From Acidobacteriota bacterium (GTDB taxonomy: Bacteria; Acidobacteriota; Blastocatellia; Pyrinomonadales; Pyrinomonadaceae): DNA of 36,465 nucleotides. Below the pieces are notes generated by a model. The model was not told where the DNA came from and ran no database searches. It saw nothing but the letters and a program-made list of their open reading frames with translations. Made by a program: the position numbers and the translations under genes. The DNA is taken from NCBI GenBank assembly GCA_020200135.1, contig JAIVJI010000089.1, forward strand, positions 1-36,465. The letters are read 5' to 3'. Position 1 is the stretch's first letter, and the number at the start of each line of letters is the position of its first letter. Below are positions 25,206-35,737 of the stretch, in pieces.

Positions 25206-27194
25206 TCATAAGATGGTGTCAGCCAGGGTATAACTCATCGGCTGCTTGGGTTCCTCCCCCGTGCGCTTGCGCGGCTTGCCACGGCGGTTGCGGCCGGTGA
25301 AGGACGGGTGGTTCTTGAAGGGCGGGCAGCCGCAGTCGTCCGCGCCGGAGCGGTCGTCCGAGCCTATCTTCCCCGGGGGGCCCATCCGGTCGTCGATGCC
25401 GTTTTTGGCGAGCTGCCCGTCGTTGGTGAAGACGCGCGTGCCGATGACCTGAAGCAGTTCGAGCGCCCCCCTTTCGACGGCGTCCACCTTCCCGGCCTGC
25501 GTGACGAGTAGAGTCGCTTCCCGGCCAGCCCTCTCCTTCTCCCGGGCCTCCGCCGCCGCCTCCTCCTCTTCGTCGCGCGTCGCGCGCAGCGTCTTCTCGA
25601 AGTATGAGTCGAGGAAGGCCGCCCACGCGGTCTCCTTCTCCTTGATGAGCCTGTATTCGCCGTACACCTTGCCGAAGAAGGGGCCGTCCGGCTGCGCCCA
25701 GGGGAAGAAGATCGAGAGGCCGTGCGAGTACTGGTACTCGTCGCCGACGAACTCCGCGCGCACGATGAGCCGGTCGTCGTCCCCCTGCGTGCCCTTCTCC
25801 AGCACCTTCATCACCTCCTCGCACGCGTCGAGGATGGCGACGCGCTCCGGACTCGACTCCTTCAGCTCCGGGTAGAGGAGGGCGCACCGGCGGCGGAGGC
25901 GGTAGCAGAAGTCGTAGAGGTCCGTGTAGTTCTCCTGCCAGAAGCTCTGCGCGTCCCAGTGGGCGAGGAGCATCAGCTCGCGCGCCAGCGGCACGCCGCC
26001 CTCCAAGTCCGCCTTGCTCATTTCACCCCCGAGGCCGACCATGAGCGCGCGCGCCAGGTCGTCGATGGGTTTTTGGAGGTCGCGCGCCTTCGTCAGGTCG
26101 CACAGCGCCACGTCGAACGAGTAGCCGGCGAGCTGGAAGTCGAAGCTGTTGCGGGCCACGTCGCCGAAGATGTCGAGGATCGTCGCCTTGACCTCGGCGT
26201 CGGTCGGGCTGCTCCGCTCGGCGGCGGCGGCGGCGTCGAGGCCGTTGAAGACGCGGAGCAGTATCTGCCTGTAGGGCCAACTGCCGACGAAGGCCGGGCC
26301 CTGCGAGGCGAGCATGTAGTGCGCCGTGTCCTGAAGCTCGTAGGCCACCTCGACCCCGCTCATCGAGCAACTGTGGAAGCTGAGCAGCTCGAACTTGCTG
26401 CCCTCCCCGATGTCTTTCCTGAACTGCTCCAACCGGCCGCGCAGATCCAGCAAGGCGAGCGAGTTGCGCGGGCGTCGCCTGTCGCGCTTGTCCCCGTTCT
26501 TGTCGCCGCCTTCGCCCACGCCCGGCGTCCCGGCGGCGCCGTTGCCATTGCCCGCCGCCGCCGGTGTCGCCGGGGCGTCCTCCTCGCCGCCGCCGTCGTC
26601 GTCGCCGGGGTTCGCGTCGAAGAGGAAGATGTCGTTGCCCACGACCACACCGTGGCCGAGAATGAAGAGCATGTAGCGGTTGGCCGGGTACTTCTGCGCG
26701 CAGAATTTGAGGAACGCGCCCAGCGACTCCACGGGCGAGCGCTCGCGTTTGAAGTCCGTCCCCGTCGGCAGGAGGGGCAGCCGCCGGCCGCCGCCCGGCG
26801 GCAGACTGATTTTCCCCTTCTGGCTCATCTTCTTGATGAGGCCCTCAACGCGCCCCCTGACCTCTTGGCCCTTGGCGTCGTCCTCCCAGATTTTGTCGAG
26901 CACCAGGGCGTGGACGGACGGGTCCCTGGCTTCAAAGCCGACGTCCGACTTGTCCGGCCCGTGCTTGAGCTTCTCGAAGACGTTGACCTCGAAGACGTGC
27001 GATGGTGTGTTCCTCGTGTAGGGGTCGAAGTGCGCGATGACGTTGGCGCCGGCGTGGAAGCCGGCGGACTTGAGCGCCTTGAGCTGGTTGACGATGCTGG
27101 GCGCGAGCGGGTTGTCGCTCGCGAAGTAGAACATCAGCGTCCACTCCCTGCGTTCCTCTGGCACTATGGGTTCCGTGATTTGTTCTTCGGGCAT
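25206..27194 (-). CDS. Clostripain-family (C11) cysteine peptidase
   Basis: The 662-aa protein matches peptidase family C11 of caspase-like clan CD. The N-terminus reads EWTLMFYFASDNPLAPSI, the catalytic His is H181 (LFILGHG) and the catalytic Cys is C276 (SFHSCSMSG). A Gly/Asp-rich insert between them (about 195-245, ending KRDRRRPRNS) looks like a flexible, possibly autoprocessed loop; clostripain itself is matured by internal cleavage and prefers Arg at P1. No signal peptide is seen, so it is probably cytoplasmic. A charged C-terminal region ends in DDCGCPP and a basic tail. AAAGGAGAA sets the start at 27194. It is the first gene of the operon with TPR-CHAT. Confidence 0.9.
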   Translation of the reverse strand: MPEEQITEPIVPEERREWTLMFYFASDNPLAPSIVNQLKALKSAGFHAGANVIAHFDPYTRNTPSHVFEVNVFEKLKHGPDKSDVGFEARDPSVHALVLDKIWEDDAKGQEVRGRVEGLIKKMSQKGKISLPPGGGRRLPLLPTGTDFKRERSPVESLGAFLKFCAQKYPANRYMLFILGHGVVVGNDIFLFDANPGDDDGGGEEDAPATPAAAGNGNGAAGTPGVGEGGDKNGDKRDRRRPRNSLALLDLRGRLEQFRKDIGEGSKFELLSFHSCSMSGVEVAYELQDTAHYMLASQGPAFVGSWPYRQILLRVFNGLDAAAAAERSSPTDAEVKATILDIFGDVARNSFDFQLAGYSFDVALCDLTKARDLQKPIDDLARALMVGLGGEMSKADLEGGVPLARELMLLAHWDAQSFWQENYTDLYDFCYRLRRRCALLYPELKESSPERVAILDACEEVMKVLEKGTQGDDDRLIVRAEFVGDEYQYSHGLSIFFPWAQPDGPFFGKVYGEYRLIKEKETAWAAFLDSYFEKTLRATRDEEEEAAAEAREKERAGREATLLVTQAGKVDAVERGALELLQVIGTRVFTNDGQLAKNGIDDRMGPPGKIGSDDRSGADDCGCPPFKNHPSFTGRNRRGKPRKRTGEEPKQPMSYTLADTIL

Positions 27195-27495
27195 TTGAGT
27201 GTTCTCCTTTGGGGCGGTTGGGGCAACGTCGCGCCGGGCGCTTCACGGCGGGGCGTTCGCCCGGCTGAACTCAGACGGCTTGGGTGGCTCAGGGACTGGA
27301 CGTAGCCGGGCGGCGGTGAACTCCAGAGGCACGACAGGCTAGTCCTAAGCCGCCGCGCTGTCAACATAAATCCGCGGCGCGCGCCGCGCGCACGCGTCGG
27401 CCGCCGCGCGCGTCGCGGACTGGAGTCCGGCGCGCAGACACTCCCCGGAAAGTCTCTGTAAATTTATGCCCGAATCGTCGGAAGTGTTTCGGCGC
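27195..27495. other. Intergenic region between the C11 start and the DUF1684 stop
   Basis: This 301-nt gap holds the promoter candidate of the C11-CHAT operon (27336-27364). The remainder is GC-rich, with no recognisable gene, terminator or repeat; the DUF1684 gene has no obvious terminator here. Confidence 0.5.
27336..27364 (-). promoter_or_regulatory. Sigma70-type promoter for the C11-CHAT operon
   Basis: On the - strand, a perfect TTGACA (-35, 27364-27359) and TAGCCT (-10, 27341-27336) are 17 bases apart. The predicted start site leaves a leader of about 135 nt before ATG 27194. The strong -35 resembles the sigma gene's promoter, but the -10 elements differ. Confidence 0.5.
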
Positions 27496-28446
27496 TCAGT
27501 GGCCGAGGTACTTCTCGCCGGCCTCGACGCGCAGCGCGAGCCGGTTCTCGGAGGGCGGGAGCGGGCAGGTGGCGTAGCGCGTGAAGGCGCACGGCGGGCT
27601 GTAGGCGCGGTTGAAGTCGAGCGTGACGCGGCCGTCCGCGTCGGGCGGGTCGGCGTAGAGGTAGCGCCCCGCGCCGTAGGTCTCTTTGCCGCTCGTCTGG
27701 TCGGCGAAGATGATGAAGAGCTGCTCGTTGCCCTGCTCCCTGAGCGCGCGGAGCCTGTACTCGCGCCCGCCGGCCTCGAAGGCGAGCGCCCCCGGCGCGA
27801 CCTCCTCGGTCTCCATCCCGAGGACGTTAAGGATGGGCACCTTCAGCGGCGGCTCGTACGGCTCGAAGCGCGCGCTGACGACCCACTTCCTGTCCGCCGG
27901 GTAGTACTCCGTCCCCTTGAACTCGGCGCGCGCGGGGTTCTCGCGGTCTTTGACGCGCAGCCCCAGACGCTCGCCGCGCTTGACGACGTGGAAGCTGAGC
28001 GACCCGAGTTCGAGCATGGTGGGCGCGCCGTCCTCGTCCGACCGGAGTTCGAGCGTGCCGACTTCCCGACCGCCCGACTTGATGCCGGAGCCGGGCCTCG
28101 CCTCAAGCGTCACCTTCCCGCCGGCGAGCCGGAGCGTGCCCGCCAGCGCGGGGGCTTTGCCCTCGGGCAGGACTACCTCGCCCGCCGGGTCGCTCCCGAA
28201 ACGGTTCTCGCCCTCCTTGAACCAGAAGAGTCCGATGAGCGACAGCCACCCGTCCTCGCTCTTCAAGCTCGCCAGCCGCTTCGCCTTCCACTGCTCAAGC
28301 TCCTGCTCGTACGACGCGCCGTCCGCCGCCCGCTGCTGTGCTGTCGGCGCGGCCGGCGCGGCCGGGGGTGTGGGCGCCTCCGTCCGCGCGCAGGCGGCCG
28401 TGAGCACGAGCGCGGCCGCGAGCACGATGAGCTGACGAATCGACAC
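27496..28446 (-). CDS. DUF1684 lipoprotein
   Basis: The 316-aa protein starts with a lipoprotein signal (MSIRQLIVLAAALVLTAAC, lipobox LTAAC, lipidated Cys at 19). The mature part carries DUF1684 hallmarks: DGWLSLIGLFWFKEGENRFG, KGTEYYPADRKW, FIIFADQTSGKETYGAGRYLYA, and the C-terminal DFNRAYSPPCAFT and CPLPPSENRLALRVEAGEK. The family's function is unknown. GTG 28446 is chosen over TTG 28467 because AAGGAG lies eight bases before it and the signal peptide begins there. It is the last gene of a possible - strand group after the LLM monooxygenase, with a 45-nt gap. Confidence 0.88.
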   Translation of the reverse strand: MSIRQLIVLAAALVLTAACARTEAPTPPAAPAAPTAQQRAADGASYEQELEQWKAKRLASLKSEDGWLSLIGLFWFKEGENRFGSDPAGEVVLPEGKAPALAGTLRLAGGKVTLEARPGSGIKSGGREVGTLELRSDEDGAPTMLELGSLSFHVVKRGERLGLRVKDRENPARAEFKGTEYYPADRKWVVSARFEPYEPPLKVPILNVLGMETEEVAPGALAFEAGGREYRLRALREQGNEQLFIIFADQTSGKETYGAGRYLYADPPDADGRVTLDFNRAYSPPCAFTRYATCPLPPSENRLALRVEAGEKYLGH

Positions 28447-28491
28447 GGGTGAAACTCCTTCCGCCAAAAACCTACGGGGCGCGCCGCGCGC

Positions 28492-29541
28492 TCAGCCGTT
28501 GGCGGCGAGCCGCGTGTCGCGCGGCGCTATGACCTGCGCGGCGAACCGCTCCATCTCTTCGAGCTGCGGGCTGCACTGGAGCAGGAGCAGATCGACGCCC
28601 GCGTCCTCGAACTCCCCGACGCGCGCCGCGACCTGCTCGGGCGTCCCCACCAGCCCCGAGCGCAGGCCCCGGTTCGACACCGAGTAGTCTTCGAGCGACA
28701 CGCGCCGCTCGAGCTGCGTCCCCGCGAGCCACTGCTGATAGTTGTCATAGCCGGCGGCCGACTGGTGCACGTCCGTGATGCGCCCAAGCTCCGCACGCGC
28801 CTCCTCTTCCGAGTCGCGGACGATGGTGTAGCCGGCCACGCCGAACTTCAGCGGCCCGAGCCCCAGGCGCTCGCGCCGCGCAGACATGTCCGCCACCTTC
28901 TCGCGCACGCGCTCGGGCGGGTCGCCGTGCATCACGTAGGCGTCGCACTTCTCGGCTATCAGCTCCTTCGCCGCCTCCGACTCGCCGCCCGCGTAGATGA
29001 CCGGCCGGGGACGGGTCAGGGGCTTCGGCCTCAGCACCGTGTCGGAGACCTTGTAGAACTTCCCCTCGTAAGAGAAGTGGTCTTCCTTCCACGCGCGGTC
29101 TACGACTTCGAGCCACTCTGACGTGCGCGCGTAGCGGTCGTCGTGCCGCTCGAAGTGGACGCCGTACATCGCGGCCTCCGACGCCCACCACGACGAGACG
29201 ACGTTGAGCGACAGACGGCCGCCCCCGCCGATGTGATCGATGTTGGCCGCCTGCTTGGCGAGGAGCGCGGGGTTGTGGAAGGTGGGCCGCACGGCCACCA
29301 TCAGCTCCAGGCGCTCGGTCACGGCGGCGAGCGCGGCGGCCGTCGACCACGCGTCGAGCGAGGGGGCCTCGACGCCCTTGATGTCGTTCAGGTTCAGCTC
29401 GGCCACGAGCGTCAGGTCGTAGCCTATCTGCTCGCTGCGCCGCGCGAGGCGTTTGACGTACTCCCAGCTCGCCTCCATCGCCTCGTCCTCGACGTTCCTC
29501 AGCCAGCCGCCGAAGACCGGGAGCCAGTAGCCGTAGCGCAT
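28492..29541 (-). CDS. LLM-class flavin-dependent monooxygenase (SsuD/SfnG-like)
   Basis: The 349-aa protein has the bacterial luciferase-like TIM barrel: MRYGYWLPVFGGW at the start, TERLELMVAVRPTFHNPALLAKQAANIDHIGGGGRLSLNVV (split here by position, about 75-115), WWASEAAMYG, HDDRYARTSEWLEVV and the C-terminal LVGTPEQVAARVGEF. Family members use FMNH2 and O2 to oxidise small substrates, often releasing sulfite from sulfonates or sulfones. The substrate is not predictable. Its start lies 43 bases inside the 3' end of the upstream ATP-grasp gene, so the two are translationally coupled and probably act in one pathway. Confidence 0.88.
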   Translation of the reverse strand: MRYGYWLPVFGGWLRNVEDEAMEASWEYVKRLARRSEQIGYDLTLVAELNLNDIKGVEAPSLDAWSTAAALAAVTERLELMVAVRPTFHNPALLAKQAANIDHIGGGGRLSLNVVSSWWASEAAMYGVHFERHDDRYARTSEWLEVVDRAWKEDHFSYEGKFYKVSDTVLRPKPLTRPRPVIYAGGESEAAKELIAEKCDAYVMHGDPPERVREKVADMSARRERLGLGPLKFGVAGYTIVRDSEEEARAELGRITDVHQSAAGYDNYQQWLAGTQLERRVSLEDYSVSNRGLRSGLVGTPEQVAARVGEFEDAGVDLLLLQCSPQLEEMERFAAQVIAPRDTRLAANG

Positions 29542-30518
29542 CGGCGCACCTCCTCCTCAAGGTAGTCGACCAGACGCGCGTGCGGGTCGAAGCCCACGAC
29601 GCGCACCGCGTCCGCGACGAAGTTCGAGAGCGCGTTGATGTCGTAAAACTTCGGCCGCCCGTCGCGCTCGTCTATCAGGTACTCGACGCCGCCGAGGTCG
29701 AGCGACGCCTCGCGGGCGATGCGCTCGACGGCCTCGACGATCTCGGCCGGCGGCTCGTAACGCTCGACCCTCAGCCCGGCCTTCGGCGCGTCGGCCAGAC
29801 ACACCTCGCCGACCGCCGCGATGCCCGCACCCGCGGCCGCGCGCTCCACGTCGCAGATTTCGGCCGGGCACAGGTTGAAGTTTTCGCCCTCCGTGTAGAC
29901 CTTCATCGCGTAGAGGAAGCGCCCCGCCAGAGTCTCGACGCGGACGATGTGGCCGCCGCCCGCTGGGATGTACTCCTGCACGAGCGCGGTGCTGTCAATG
30001 CCCAACTCGACGAGCCCGGCGCCGAGCGCGTATTCGAGGTCGGCCTCCGTCTCGAAGCGCACGATGCCGGCCCCGCGCCCGCCGATGTTCGGCTTGAAGA
30101 CGACGGGGAAGCTCAACTCACGCGCGGCGTCTCTGACCTCTTCGAGGCTGTTGACGACGCGCGTGCGCGGGAACTCAAGGCCGAGCGAGGTGAAGAGCGA
30201 GAGCTGCAAAGCCTTCGAGGTCTCGTAGTCGAACGCGCGGCCCCCGTTGACGACGCGCACGCCCGCGCGTTCGAGGTGGCGCAAATACTGGCGCGTGTAG
30301 AAGACGGCGTTGCCGTGGCCGCGCAGGTATGCGGACGCGCTCATGCGGTTGAAGAGGAGCGCGAAGGGCTCGCCCCGCGCGCCCGGGTCGAAGCGGTGGC
30401 GCGCGGCGTCCACGCGGACGTAAGGAGTGCCGCGCCGGTCCAGCTCCGCGAAGAGCGGCCGGAACCACTCGGGGTGTTCGTAGTAGACGGCCAACGCCGG
30501 CCGCTGCTCTTGGCTCAC
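29499..30518 (-). CDS. RimK-like ATP-grasp ligase
   Basis: The 339-aa protein has ATP-grasp features: the N-terminal domain VYYEHPEWFRPLFAEL, K142 in VVFKPNIGGRGAG (about 139-151), hinge QEYIPAGGGH (181-190), VKVYTEGENF and metal-binding acidic residues in GVEYLID (E279) and FYDINALSNF (D293/N295). Such enzymes join a carboxylate, activated as acyl-phosphate, to an amine or thiol, as in RimK, LysX and peptide natural-product ligases. The start is GTG 30518 with GGAGGG just upstream. That ribosome site lies directly after the ilvD terminator. It overlaps the LLM monooxygenase gene by 43 bases. Confidence 0.85.
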   Translation of the reverse strand: MSQEQRPALAVYYEHPEWFRPLFAELDRRGTPYVRVDAARHRFDPGARGEPFALLFNRMSASAYLRGHGNAVFYTRQYLRHLERAGVRVVNGGRAFDYETSKALQLSLFTSLGLEFPRTRVVNSLEEVRDAARELSFPVVFKPNIGGRGAGIVRFETEADLEYALGAGLVELGIDSTALVQEYIPAGGGHIVRVETLAGRFLYAMKVYTEGENFNLCPAEICDVERAAAGAGIAAVGEVCLADAPKAGLRVERYEPPAEIVEAVERIAREASLDLGGVEYLIDERDGRPKFYDINALSNFVADAVRVVGFDPHARLVDYLEEEVRRCATATGSRSSAAG

Positions 30519-30530
30519 AGTCTCCCTCCG

Positions 30531-30558
30531 AAAATAAAAACGCCGCCCCGGGAGCGGC
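30531..30558 (-). terminator. Intrinsic terminator after ilvD
   Basis: On the - strand, GCCGC/GCGGC (30558-30554 with 30546-30542) around a 7-nt loop is followed by G and a TTTTTATTTT tract (30540-30531). The stem is short, so some read-through into the ATP-grasp gene, 12 bases further on, is likely. Confidence 0.6.
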
Positions 30559-30635
30559 TGCGGCAGTCTCCAGGCTCTCGACTGAAAAACCTAAACCCGC
30601 GCCCGGTGGCAAGTCAAGGCAGCCCGCGTCCCCCT

Positions 30636-32318
30636 TCAGGCGCCCGCGTCGGTCACCGCGCCGAGGCTGCTCGAAGAGACGAGCCGTGCGTACTTGGCGA
30701 GCACGCCGCCCGAGTCTCGCGGCGCGGGCGGCGGGCGCCAGCCCGCGCGACGCCGCGCAAGCTCGCCGTCTTCGACGTGGAGTGTGAGCCGGCGCGCTCC
30801 GGCGTCCACGGTGATCAGGTCTCCCTCCTCGACGAGCGCGACGGGGCCGCCGACGGCCGCCTCGGGCGCGACGTGGCCGACGACCATGCCGTAGGTGCCG
30901 CCCGAGAAGCGCCCGTCGGTGACGAGCGCCACCGCGTCGCCTAATCCGGCGCCGATGAGGGCCGACGTGGGCGCGAGCATCTCGCGCATCCCTGGTCCGC
31001 CGCGCGGCCCTTCGTAGCGTATGACCAGCACGTCGCCCGGCCGTATCGCCCCGCCGAGTATCGCCGACAGGCACGCCTCCTCAGAGTCGAAGACGCGCGC
31101 CGAGCCCGTCAGCCGTCGCGTCTTCACGCCGCTTATCTTGGCGACCGAGCCCTCGGGCGCGAGGTTGCCTTTGAGCACGGCGAGGTGACCCTCGGCGTAG
31201 ACCGGACGGCCGAACGGCCGTATCACCTCCTGTCCGCGCCGCGGCTCGTCCGGCACCTCCGCCAGAACTTCCTGCAACGTCTCCCCCGTCACCGTCAGCG
31301 CGTCGCCGTGCAGCAGGCCGTGCGCGAGCAGCGTCTTCAACACCTGCGGGACGCCGCCCGCCGCGTGCAGGTCTGTCGCGACGTAGCGCCCCGACGGCTT
31401 GAGGTCGCACAGCACGGGCGTGCGCGCGCGTATCGCCTCGAAGTCGTCGAGCGCGAGCGGGACGCGCGCGGCGCGCGCGATGGCGAGCAGGTGCAGCACC
31501 GCGTTGGTCGAGCCGCCCACGGCCATCACGACCGCGATGGCGTTCTCGAAAGCCTTCCGCGTCAGGATGTCGCGCGGCAGGATTTGACGGCGCACTGCTT
31601 CGGCTAACACTTCGGCCGAGCGGGCCGCGCTCTCGGCCTTCTCCTCGTCCTCGGCGGCCATCGTCGAAGAGTAGGGGAGGCTCAGTCCCATCGCCTCGAT
31701 GGCCGCCGACATCGTGTTGGCCGTGTACATCCCGCCGCACGAGCCCGCGCCGGGGCACGCGCGCCGCTCGACTTCGAGCAGGTCTGCCTCCTTCATCCTC
31801 CCCGCGCAGAAGCTCCCGACCGCCTCGAACGCGCTGACGACCGTCAGGTCTTCGCCGCGGTATCGGCCGGCCTTGATGGTGCCGCCGTAGACGAACACGG
31901 CCGGGATGTTGAGGCGCGCGATGGCGATCATCGCGCCCGGCATGTTCTTGTCGCACCCGCCGACGGCCAGCACGCCGTCGAGACTTTGGGCCTGGCAGAC
32001 GGTCTCGATGGAGTCGGCGATGACCTCGCGCGAGACGAGCGAGTACTTCATCCCCTCCGTCCCCATCGAGATGCCGTCGCTCACCGTGATGGTGCCGAAG
32101 ACCTGCGGCATCACGCCCGCCGCGCGCAGAGCGCCGACCGCGCGCCCGGCCAGCGCGTCGAGCCCCGCGTTGCACGGCGTCACGGTGCTGTAGCCGTTGG
32201 CCACGCCGACGATGGGCTTCTCGAAGTCCTCGTCGCGGAAGCCCACCGCGCGCAGCATCGCGCGGTTCGGCGTCCGCTCGACGCCCCGCGTGACGGCCCT
32301 GCTCCTGAAGTTACTCAT
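30636..32318 (-). CDS. ilvD: Dihydroxy-acid dehydratase
   Basis: The 560-aa enzyme dehydrates 2,3-dihydroxy-isovalerate and -3-methylvalerate to the 2-oxo acids, the third step of valine and isoleucine synthesis. Three conserved cysteines are present: C49 (TPCN), C122 (GGCDKNMPG) and C194 ([14 protein letters not shown]), the pattern of the [2Fe-2S] type. Length and start ([26 protein letters not shown]) are normal. The ATG overlaps the ilvC TGA by one base (TGATG), so it is translationally coupled to ilvC. A weak terminator follows. Confidence 0.96.
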   Translation of the reverse strand: MSNFRSRAVTRGVERTPNRAMLRAVGFRDEDFEKPIVGVANGYSTVTPCNAGLDALAGRAVGALRAAGVMPQVFGTITVSDGISMGTEGMKYSLVSREVIADSIETVCQAQSLDGVLAVGGCDKNMPGAMIAIARLNIPAVFVYGGTIKAGRYRGEDLTVVSAFEAVGSFCAGRMKEADLLEVERRACPGAGSCGGMYTANTMSAAIEAMGLSLPYSSTMAAEDEEKAESAARSAEVLAEAVRRQILPRDILTRKAFENAIAVVMAVGGSTNAVLHLLAIARAARVPLALDDFEAIRARTPVLCDLKPSGRYVATDLHAAGGVPQVLKTLLAHGLLHGDALTVTGETLQEVLAEVPDEPRRGQEVIRPFGRPVYAEGHLAVLKGNLAPEGSVAKISGVKTRRLTGSARVFDSEEACLSAILGGAIRPGDVLVIRYEGPRGGPGMREMLAPTSALIGAGLGDAVALVTDGRFSGGTYGMVVGHVAPEAAVGGPVALVEEGDLITVDAGARRLTLHVEDGELARRRAGWRPPPAPRDSGGVLAKYARLVSSSSLGAVTDAGA

Positions 32319-33340
32319 CAGTTCTTAGCTCTATCAACCAGCCGGCCGCCGCCGCCGAGCCACGGCATCATCTCGCGCAGGTTGCGGCCGACCTGTTCGA
32401 TGGGGTGGTCTTCCGATTGGCGTTCGAGGTCGCGGAAGCGCGGCTTGCCCGCGCGGTTCTCGCGCATCCACTCGCGCGCGAAGGCGCCAGACTGTATCTC
32501 CGCGAGGAGCGCGCGCATCCGGCGCTTGGTCTCCTCGTTGACGACGACCGGGCCGCGCGTCATGTCGCCGTACTGCGCGGTGTTCGAGATGGAGTAGCGC
32601 ATCTCACTGATTCCGCCCTCGTAGAGCAGGTCCACGATGAGCTTCATCTCGTGCAGGCACTCGAAGTAGGCCATCTCGGGCGCGTAGCCCGCCTCGGTCA
32701 GCGTCTCGAAGCCGGCCTTGATGAGCGCCGTCAGGCCGCCGCACAGCACGGCCTGCTCGCCGAAGAGGTCGGTTTCGGTCTCCTCGCGGAAGGTCGTCTC
32801 GATGACGCCGGCGCGCCCGCCGCCGATGGCCGCGGCGTAGGCGAGCCCCAACTCCCTCGCGTCGCCCGCCGGGTCCTGGTGCACCGCGAGCAGGCACGGC
32901 ACGCCCGCGCCGCGCGCGTACTCCGAGCGGACGAGGTGCCCCGGCCCTTTCGGCGCGACCATCAGCACGGAAACGTCCTCGGGCGGGCGGATGAAATCGT
33001 AATGGATCGAGAAGCCGTGCGAGAACGAGAGGTACTTGCCCGGCGTCATCGACTCGGCGACGTGGCGCGCGTAGACGTCGGGCGCGTGCTCGTCGGGGAC
33101 GAGCATCATCACGAGGTCCGCCTCGGCCGCCGCCTGCGCGACGGGCAGCACGCGGAGCCCCGCCAACTCGGCCTTCGCGCGCGAGGGGCTGTCGCCCCTG
33201 AGCCCGACGACGACATCAATTCCCGAGTCCTTCAGGTTGTTCGCTTGCGCGAACCCCTGGCTCCCGTACCCGACGACGGCCACGCGCCGCTCGCTGAGCG
33301 CCCCCATGTTCGCGTCCCGGTCGTAATAAACTTTCATCAT
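32318..33340 (-). CDS. ilvC: Ketol-acid reductoisomerase (class I)
   Basis: The 340-aa length fits class I enzymes, which isomerise and reduce acetolactate or acetohydroxybutyrate with NADPH and Mg. Visible motifs are GYGSQG (24-29), SHGFSIHY (H109), K131 in APKGPGH, metal ligands D191 and E195 ([13 protein letters not shown]), E227/E231 and S252 (SISNTAQYG). The loop after GYGSQG reads [11 protein letters not shown], where most relatives have HAHALNL-type residues. Two adjacent ATGs can start; the second gives better spacing to AAAGGA. Repeat element copy 3 separates it from ilvN. Confidence 0.96.
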   Translation of the reverse strand: MMKVYYDRDANMGALSERRVAVVGYGSQGFAQANNLKDSGIDVVVGLRGDSPSRAKAELAGLRVLPVAQAAAEADLVMMLVPDEHAPDVYARHVAESMTPGKYLSFSHGFSIHYDFIRPPEDVSVLMVAPKGPGHLVRSEYARGAGVPCLLAVHQDPAGDARELGLAYAAAIGGGRAGVIETTFREETETDLFGEQAVLCGGLTALIKAGFETLTEAGYAPEMAYFECLHEMKLIVDLLYEGGISEMRYSISNTAQYGDMTRGPVVVNEETKRRMRALLAEIQSGAFAREWMRENRAGKPRFRDLERQSEDHPIEQVGRNLREMMPWLGGGGRLVDRAKN

Positions 33341-33353
33341 TTAGTCCTTTCGA

Positions 33354-33475
33354 GTAGACAGTAGACGGTAGTCAGTAGTCAGTAGAAAAACATTTGCAGA
33401 CGAGTTGTCAGCATGAAAGCGTCAGCGCCAGTAAGCGGAGCCTACTGACTACTGACTACTGTCTCCTGTCTACTT
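33354..33475 (-). repeat. Dispersed intergenic element, copy 3, within the ilv operon
   Basis: Read on the - strand it starts inside the 3' end of ilvN with about five heptamers (GTAGACA, GGAGACA, GTAGTCA, GTAGTCA, GTAG). It continues with the shared core (GGCTCCGCT, CATGCTGAC, TTTTTCTA) and closes with about five inverted heptamers (CTACTGA/CTACCGT/CTACTGT) ending 13 bases before ilvC. The heptamer arms can pair with each other over some 30 bases. Confidence 0.78.
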
Positions 33476-33959
33476 TCCTCATTCGACACGCGGTTGGTGG
33501 CGATGTAGCCCGTGCGCGTGATGTCGTTGATGCCGAGCGGGCGGAGCATCTCGACGAAGGCGTCCACCTTCTCGCGGTTGCCCGACGCCTCGATGAGCAT
33601 CCGCGTGTGCGAGATGTCGACGACCTTGGCGCGGAAGACCGCGACGAGGCTCAGGACCTCCTGGCGCGCCGCTCCCGGCGTGGCCGAGACGTCGATGAGC
33701 GCCATCTCGCGCTCGACGTGCGGGCGGCTGGTCACGTCCACGACCTCGCGCACGCGCGCGAGCCGCTCGCACTGCCTGACGATCTGCTCGACCGTGCGGT
33801 CGTCTCCGCAAGTCACCACCGTCACGCGCGACCAGCGCGGGTCGAGCGTCGAGCCGACCGAGAGCGTCTCGATGTTGAACCCGCGCGCGCTGAACAGCCC
33901 CACGATGCGCGACAGCTCGCCCGGCTGGTCGGCGACGACGATGGAGAGCGTGTGTCTCG

Positions 33960-33963
<4 letters not shown>
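33442..33963 (-). CDS. ilvN: Acetolactate synthase small (regulatory) subunit
   Basis: The 173-aa protein has an N-terminal ACT domain (about 5-75: LSIVVADQPGELSRIVGLFSARGFNIETLSVG) and the typical C-terminal half (REMALIDVSATP, GNREKVDAFVEMLRPLGINDITRTG). It binds valine or another branched-chain amino acid and confers feedback inhibition on the large subunit. The start is GTG 33963, overlapping the ilvB stop by four bases (GTGA). The final ~10 residues (SRQETVVSSQ) and the TAG stop are encoded by repeat element heptamers, so the native C-terminus has been replaced or extended. Relatives normally end soon after the TGYIA region. Confidence 0.95.
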
Positions 33964-35735
<1,772 letters not shown>

Positions 35736-35737
35736 GG

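Noticed and set aside
20578..27194. Type III-E CRISPR (Craspase) accessory module
   Set aside because: TPR-CHAT and a sigma factor are present, but there is no Cas7-11, no CRISPR array and no Csx30-like protein. The CHAT protein is exported, unlike Csx29.
25722..27305. A 527-codon + strand open frame opposite the C11 peptidase
   Set aside because: It is an antisense shadow. The - strand frame has both catalytic motifs and a good ribosome site.
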